Shown piece by piece: positions 1 to 9,000 of a stretch of 64,000 nucleotides of DNA (positions are counted from its first letter, which is position 1; every line of letters starts with the position of its first letter). The position numbers and the translations under genes are program-made. This DNA comes from an uncultured Bacteroidales bacterium (GTDB taxonomy: Bacteria; Bacteroidota; Bacteroidia; Bacteroidales; Paludibacteraceae). Where the stretch lies: NCBI GenBank assembly GCA_900319105.1, contig ONND01000006.1:124001-188000 (forward strand). Direction: 5' to 3'. The notes under the pieces are model-generated. The model made no database searches and was not told the DNA's origin. It saw nothing but the letters and a program-made list of their open reading frames with translations.

Positions 1-2
1 CC

Positions 3-3000
3 CAACCGCATGGTTTCTTTAAGAGTGATTTTACCGTTCCTACTATCGGCGGTGTATTACCGGACGGAATGCCGGATGCGGCGAACCATCCTCTGAAATT
101 AGTGATGCCGGCGGAGAAATACAACCAATGTAACCTCACGCGTACCGACCGCAATGCGGAGACATACCCTGTCTTTGTCAACCCGTCGCGTAATATCGGT
201 CACTCGGTAGAGGGCGACAGACCTTTGTACGGCGGTAAAGTATCGTTCATTCCGCTGAATAACAACCCCTGCGTAAACGCAGCGTCTGTCTCCGCGTATG
301 GCGCCAATAATGTACCGCGTCCGGAAGCAGAAGATTTCGATTTGACGGATTATACCCGCCGTAACTATGGTGGCGAACCGGATATAGGTGCGCTGGAAGA
401 CACCGACCTGCCGATAAGCGGTTCGGTCATCTATGTCACGCCGAATGGTGCCGGCAAACGCGATGGTTCCTCTTGGGCAAACGCTATCGCCGGTAATACG
501 GTATATGTACTGAATGACATCGCCGGTCCTGCTTTGGCTACGGGCGACCAAATAGACCCGGTGCTTACTTGCGACCGCGTCCTCGATAGTGAGGGCAACC
601 CGATCCTCACTACCAATGAGAAATACAACGGCGGTTGGGGTAAAGTATGGTTTACCAGTAAGATTCGTAATGTGACTACCACCCATACGACCAAAGCCTT
701 GGTAACCGCCACAAATACCTATACCGGAGGTGGCCCGCGTGATGGAGTAGAGACACCGGACCCGTTCTGGGAGACCACTTCTGAGGTAACGCCCGTCAGC
801 AGTGGTGCTGTTCCCGGTTTTGTGCCGGGTTACGACTATGATCCGCGCTATCCGTATGGAGAGATCTCCGGTGCTTCGCGTTCCTTCTGGCGTGCGAATC
901 CGTATCATGATGGTACGAGCTGGAATAATGCAGCCGGATATAACTTGAGTACGTTTATTGATGCATGTAATGACTATGGTTGGATTAACAATACCCGTGC
1001 GGAGCGCTATGTGGGCGGTCTCCAGTATGCCGTAGAGAAAGCCTCCGCGGCGAACAAGACGTATCATAGTGACTCCGTGCAAGTATGGGTCGGCGCCGGT
1101 ACGTATAATGACTACAAGGGATTCGTTATGCGTGATTCGGTCACGGTATTAGGCGGTTTCCCTGCTACCAAATATAAATCCCCGGGTATCACCGAACGTC
1201 AGGCTTTGATGTCGGATGTAGTGACTATTCCTAAAGCCAAGCAGGCAGAGAAATTGGAGGCGGAATACTACGAGACGATTCTGCAGATTTCGGAGGTCAA
1301 CCCGAAGAGCAGCAATACGGATATAAATCCCGATGCAATTAAATATCCGGATGATGACTATTCAGTGGACGAAAATGTCGATACCGAGACGGTGGATACT
1401 GCAACGATCACTCGTACGGCAACTTATACATGGCAGATAGCGACGGAGGATGTCTCGACTACCTATATTCGCTATCAGGATATGCTTCTCAAAGGAAATA
1501 ATGTTTTTGAGTATCGAGTAAGACGAGATAAGGCGGGTAATAGTTTGGAGAAGGCTGCTAATAAATATTTTGTTGCGGATAACGAGGTATTCAAAGGCAT
1601 TTCATGGAATGCCGGACAAAAAGTAGTTTGGCAGACTTTTGGTGATTCATGGAAAGATGCTAATGGTAATGAGAGTTGGGAATTGACATACGAGGATAGA
1701 GACTATAATGTGAACTATAGGACAAAATGGAAATTCGATGGCGATCGGGATGTACTCAATCAGTCCGATGTCAAGATTGGTACGGTTCCAAGGGGTTCGC
1801 AGTTTGAAGGAGTAATGAACACCATGAGCATGGGACAGACGCTGAAGAATGTGCCAGCAGGTGATTATCAACTGCAGATAGATCTGGGAGCCTACTATAC
1901 GAAATATAAAGATGAGACGAATACCGGTATCACGTTCTATATCATTGCTTCGGATGGTGCTACCGTAGCCACACAACCCGTGTATTGCAAGGATAACAAA
2001 TTGAGAAGATATGAGTTCTCGTTTACACAACCGGCTACGGGTGATTTGACACTCCGTTTGATGTCCGTGCCCGGTTCAAAAGCTACAGACCCTTCCGGTA
2101 CAGGTGCTTTCCCAAGTAATAGTAATAACTATCGGCGTGTGCTTGTATCGAATCCCCACTTGTTGCGTGTAGTAGGCACGGACTATGTACTTACGGAGCA
2201 AAATGATGATAAAATCATTACCGGAACATCCGATCCCATAGAAACGACGGTAGGCGGATATACGTCTCAAACTCACCGTACGACGCTTCGTAAGCGCGTT
2301 TTGACCATGCCGGATGTGTGTGTGCCGACGTATGGCGCCGGTACGGTGGGAGACCCTGCAGGAGATAGAGGAAGTTTACTAGACGCTCTATCGCATACAC
2401 ACCGTGTAACCGGTCCAACAAAAGAAAAACGAACATCTTGGGAGAACAAGTCGTATGTGAAGGAAGATCCGCACTATGTCGAGTATAACGAAGCCAACTG
2501 GGATGGTTTTACTATTCGTAATGGTTTTATTGTGGATGAATGTATGGCGCATGGTGGTGGAGCCGGAGTGAATTTATATGAAGGAGCACACTTACGCAAC
2601 TGTATCGTAACTCAGAATAGTACGTACTGCGGGCGTATCAAAGGTGGTGGCATCTTCTGCGATGGTGCGACTTCTACTATCGAAGGCTGTTTTGCCTTGG
2701 ATAATAATACTTTTCAAGGTAATACACCTCGCCCTGATAATGAACAAGGCCAAGTTTTTGCCGGAGGTATGTTTATGTACGAGGGAACGTGTTTCAACTC
2801 CCTATTCGCTAATAACTATTCCTACGGATCTGCCGGTGGTTTGGGCTTCTGCGTCGGACGATTCTTCAATAATACCATTGCATATAACACCGCTACTTTG
2901 GTTGAAGGCAGTATCAGTGGTGGTGCTATCTCGTTAGCAACTTCCTCGAGTCCGAACCTCTTTGTGGCGAACACGATTATCTTCGGTAATAACGGTATCG

Positions 3001-6000
3001 CTATCCGTGACCGTAATACCGATAAAAAAAATGTGAACCCGTTCCTGTATTGTTATGTACAGTCGGAAATAACGCAGCCGTATGATGCTACCAAAAAGAA
3101 TGTAACCAACTGGACAGAGTCTGCAACCGGCAACTACGGAACAGGTAATACCTTCCTGAATGGAGTCGCACCTTCGGCAGCCAATACGCCTTTTGCAGCG
3201 GACTTTGATGAGAACGGTAACTATGTACCCCGCCGTGCGGCTTCGCTCAATGACTTCCGTTTGCGCGACGGTATAGGTTGCGTCAACCATGGTACTGAGG
3301 AATTCGCCGGCGAGTTCTATACGGCATTGCGCCACAAAGGAAAGAGCGATTCAGAAATCCGAAACTCCTTCATCTATAAGAGTGTAGAGGCAGCGAAACT
3401 GCCGGATAACGATGTGGCATTCGCGAAACGTGTGCAGGACTGCCAGATTGATATGGGTGCGTACGAGTTCAATGCCGCTTATGCGATCAAACCCGATACG
3501 ACGACTCATCCGGGACAGGCGATCTTCTACGTGACTTTCAATGCGCACGGAGGTGATGCGTCGGCTGTATCGCCGGAGAACGCCGCTTGTAAGCAGAAAC
3601 TGCAATTGGTCATCGATGCGGCAGGACGATACAAAGATAACCTCATGCATCGTACCTACGGCCTTATTCCTCTTACTCCGGAATCCGGCAAACCGGACTC
3701 GACCTGGACGGTGGAGGTTTGGCTCGAGGGCGATAATACGAACAGTACCGTCAGCGGTGAGTACTCCGATTGGTACACCCCGACGCGTTCGACCAAACAT
3801 AACGTCGCGAACTATATCGATAATACCCTCGACTACTCGTTCATCATCCCGCACGGCGTACTGATCAAAGGCGGTTATACTACGGATTTCACGGGACGCG
3901 ACCCGCTGACCTATCGTACCGTCCTCTCCGGTAAGATCACTTCTTCTACCGGCGCGGAAGGAAATACCTTCCATGTCGTGACCTTCACCAACGATCTCTT
4001 TACCCCGGATGAGACCTTCTTTACCAAAGATGAGGGTGGGCTCGAAGTGCCTGTCCGTAATCAGTTGGCGTCCCTGACAGACGAGCGTCACCGTGCCGTT
4101 CTGGATGGACTGTTCATCATGGATGGTCATGCTAACTCACCGGATCTGCCGGATCGTATCGGTGCGGCGGCGGTGGTAACCGACTATGCCCATATCCGTA
4201 ATTGCGTTATTCAGGACAATACCGCCGAGGGCTATGGTGGTGGCCTTTACCTCAAGCCTAAAGCACTCGTCAGCGGTACGATCATCAAGAATAATACGGC
4301 GGAGACCGGTGGAGGTGTCTATATCGAGGCGCCTGTCTCCTTGAACCTCGATTCCTTGGCGCACGTCTTTGCCTCTACGATATGCGAGAACACGGCGCGT
4401 ACAACCGCCGGAGGTATGTATTTTGATAATACCTACGCCCGCGTCAACTCCACTGCCCTTTGGCATAACCAGGCAAACGACAATGCGAACATCTCCGGTG
4501 TCTTCTCGCGCTCCAGCGATGAGACGGACTACCCGCTGAACTTCTGCGCCGTTGAGTCCCGTCGTTTGGAAGGTCAGGGTAACGTAGAACTTTCGCCGAA
4601 AGAGACCGAGGGTGTACGTTGGGACCGTCAGGATCCGTTCGATGCCATCCTCTATTACCCGATAGAGATGTCCTCTACGCTCTCCCGTGCCGGTATGACG
4701 TATAACCAATGGTATAATACCATGCGTAAATTTACTACCTTGGATTCCGTGGATATAGCCGGTGTGAGCCGTACCAAATGGACTTCTCTGGGTACCAATG
4801 TGCCGCGTGGCTACGCGTGGGGGGCAGATACGCTGGTAACGAAGAATAACGACTTCATCGAGATTGGCGCCCGCGCTATCAATAAGAACTTCGCGATCAA
4901 CGTCAATATGGACTATGTGATGAATCGTCTGTACGTCATGCATACCGACCTTATTAACTCCGAAGCGGCACGTGCCCTCCAGGATAATACGGAAGATACA
5001 CCGGCTGCACATATGTACCGCCAGATGGGTTCCTGTATCTTGAACCCCTTCCACCGTCTCGGTGATGCGTTCGACTATATCATCGCGGCGCGTAAGGCGA
5101 ACCCTGCCCTCTATCGTAACCGTGTCTTCTCTGTCTTTATCGAGGCGGGTACGTATTACCCCTACCATAATGCCTACGGCGAGCAGGACGAGGTACGTAA
5201 TAACACCTTCCTGGTTCCCGAGGGTATCTACGTCATCGGTGGTGTGGACTCGAGACCGGAGGACCACCATTATGGTCAGGAAGGTTATTTCGATATGTTC
5301 ACCGGCGCTTCATATGGTACGACCGATAATGTGACGGTAGCGGGTTATACGATCTATTCCGCACCGCTGGACTCCATCCGTCTGCGCGATGACCGCCACC
5401 GCCCGATGCGCGATAACAACCTCAACTCCGTCATAGAGCCGTGGGAACTGGAGCGCCAGACGATCCTATCCGGTAATGCCGTTGCGGGTGAGGACTTTAC
5501 CCATGTCTATCACGTCATCACCATGCACGCCGACTCTACCCATGTCGGTCCGCAGCCGCTGAAGTTCCGCCATATGAATCCGGAGTTTGATAAGGATAAC
5601 CTCCGTCCGGGCATCCCGATGCTGATCGATCCTATCCCTATGGATCAGCCGGATCTATTCGTAGATGAGTTAGACCAGTCTATCCTCGGCCGTACCGTTG
5701 AATTCGACGGAATCCAGATCACCGGTGGGTATGCGAACCGCCTTAATCCGGAGGATACGCTTCGTCACCCGTACGTCAAGAAGACCTATTTCCGCGGAGG
5801 CGGTATCTTCGTCGATGGTAACTGGACCAGCGACTTCGATCAGCCTGGAGATGTATTGCCGAACGTGACCGAACCGGCGCAATATAATATCCCGATCGTT
5901 GTAGAAAACTGCGTCTTTACCAATAATATGGCGGGTAACGGCGGCGGTCTGTATTCCAACGGTGGTATCTACATGTTTGGATGCCACTTCACGCAGAACT

Positions 6001-9000
6001 ACTCGCAAGGACCGATGACCGAAATCGACCAGAACTTCATCCCCTGGACCGCCGGAGGATGTATCGCTACCAATGCCGTTTGCGATGTGGCTAACACCCT
6101 GTTCGATAACAACGAAGCACGCCGCGGACTTTTCCCGATTACCGCCTCCGGCGATGAGTATATCCCATATGCGGATGCCCGCCAGGGATTTGCAGGTGTG
6201 ATATCGGCTGCTACCCAGAGTTATTTGCGTGTGGTCAACTGCCACTTTATGAAGAACAAGGCGGTGGCGTACCCTGCTATCTATAACTTCACCCCTAATA
6301 ATGAATATGGAGACGACGCGAAAGAGAAGCAGTTTGCGTTCAATACCATCTTCTGGGGTAATGAGGTATTCGAGGTGGATAATCTGGATGAACTGGACTA
6401 TATCGTACCGCCTTCGGCACAAACGATTAATGACTTCAATACCCGCTACAAAGGTTCTCGCAAGGGTGTCTTCCACTACGACCCGGTAGAATGGGATAAA
6501 TACGAGAAACTTTTCCATGAGTACGACAGCCTCTATACCCATTATGCAGCCAAGAACGATACGTTCAATACCAAGGTGACGACCAAACTCGCCGAACTGC
6601 GTGCGCAGGGTGACTTGGTGGAGGGACTCTATTTCTGCTCCTATCGTAAGACCTATGGCCCTACCGGCATGAAGCCGTCGCCGGAGGGATACCTCTTGAC
6701 GAAAGCAGAGCAGCGCGCTTTTGTGGATCCGCGAAAGAAACCGGTTCAAGTAGAATTAGTGCATGATTTCCCGGTGGAGATATACGATAATCTCTTTACC
6801 TACGTCCATGGCAATAACAACACGCTGATCAACCCGATCAATACCGCGACCGACGGACCGAACTTCAAACAGCCGTCCTTCATCGCCGGTATCGATGGAT
6901 ACATGCAGAATGCCGACTGGCTGCTCGCCCGTATGAACCTCACCACCGATCAGGGTTGGGGGCACCTCAAGCAGACCGTTACCCGTGGAATAGGGTACTT
7001 CTTGACCCGCTATACCGGGAAAACGCAATACGAGACGTTCGAAGCTGCTCTTGCGGCAGCGAATGCGGAGTTAGGAACGGATACCTGTACCGCGTGGAGC
7101 GTACTCCCTGTCCGCGGTCTGCCGATCGCTACCTTTGATGATGTACAGCATCCGCTCGGATCCATCTATAACTGGTATTCCAAACGCTATGGCGCCTATA
7201 TGTCGGATGTCAGTGACCCGCTGCCTATTAAGGACCAGTACTACATGGCGTACTCCCGTACAATCAGCGATGATGAGGTATCCGGCAACATGGATCGTAT
7301 CTCCAAACACCCGAAAACCGGTGAGACCGATGTCTATATTGACATAGGTATCTATGAATACCAATATGTGAGTCTGGATATCAAGGGTCAGGAGATTGAT
7401 ACCATGTGGGTGGCTACCAAGACCAAAGACCCGATCCGGCATGATGGTCTGACATGGGAGACACCTACTACCGACCTCCAGTCCGCAATCGATATCCTCA
7501 TGTCCTCCCATAACAACCATGATAAGTATATCTGTTTCATGGGTGATGACGAGGGAGGTACTTTCTCGCCGAGCAATGTGATTGATAACCGCCGTGCGTT
7601 TATCATCACCTCCAATACCCTGGAGCCGCTGCTGCCGGATAGCGCCGAAGCGGACTATGACTACGGAGTGAACAGCCTTACCTTCCTCGGCGGATACAGC
7701 TTTGATGTCAAGGATGCGCCTCGTGACCCGCAAGCTCATCCGACCATCATCGAGATGCCGAATATCGGTACGGCGGCGCAGCGTAACCAGCTCTTCATCG
7801 TCGAGGATATGACCCGACAGATGGTACAGGCGAACTGGCAAGGCGAATACACCTCGCGAGACAGCGTCGTCATCCCGATTGTCTTTGACGGTATCACCTT
7901 CATCAACCCCTATTCGACGAAGGATCCCTCTCCCGAAGCGGGATATAACAACAAGGGAGGTATGATGTCCAAGAAGGGTGGTGCAGCTATCTATTACCGC
8001 TGGCAACGCCGCTACGAGGGTTATGACGGTGTCTATTCGCCGGACTTCACCAAAGCGCTACATCCGGACTCCGCGCTCATCGATGGCAATAAGGTAACCT
8101 TGCCGAAACTCACGCTCTCCAACTGTATCTTCATGGATAATGGTGCGCGTACCGAGAACCCCGCCGAGCGTTCGGCTGCTGTGCGTATCGACCATGGCGG
8201 CGGTTCATCCCTCATCGTCAATACCCTCTTCCATTCCAATGCCGGTGCGCCCGTCTATGCGCGTACCTATGATATAATGGAGGAGGAGAACGATCTGGCG
8301 TCCGTGCCGAACGATGTCATTATCATCAATGCCACCTCTGCCCTTAACGACGGACACATCCGTCTGGAGGGAGAGAATAGTGAGGTGCATAACTCCCTCA
8401 TCTGGCTCGATGACCTCAAGAACGATACGACGGTTCAACTCCAGATGGGTGCGTCCGACCAGTGGGATAAGACGACCAACAGCGAGCGTGCAGGTATCGC
8501 CGATCGTATGACCAATAATGCCGTCTGGGGATGCTTCTTAGGAGCCGGTGCAGGGGCTCAACAGAACGATAATCTCGTTACCGAGAATAGAAACCTGACC
8601 AACGGTCCCGGTTTCGTACTGCCCTATGTGACCGCTTCTACCTCAGAGCAGCGCCGCGAGCGTTCGTTCCGCCTCAACCCGTCTCTGATAACCCATGAGA
8701 AAGCGGATACGACCCTCTATCGCAACCGTGTCTTCTTCCGTGTCTATCCGGATACCTGTGCCGAGACGCATAATAAGTATTGGCGCCGCTCCAACGGCTT
8801 TAAGTCCATGTTCATCACTACGCTGGTCAATGACTCCGACTTGGCGGCCAAACCGCGTCTGTCCGGCGATGGTATGGAACGTGGTGCGTATGAGTGTCTC
8901 GCTACCCTGCAGCGTGTCCTCTACGTCCAGCCTACACTATCCGCCTTCGCTGCCGGAGACGGTTCGTCGTGGGAACATCCGTTCGGACAGGGACAGCTCC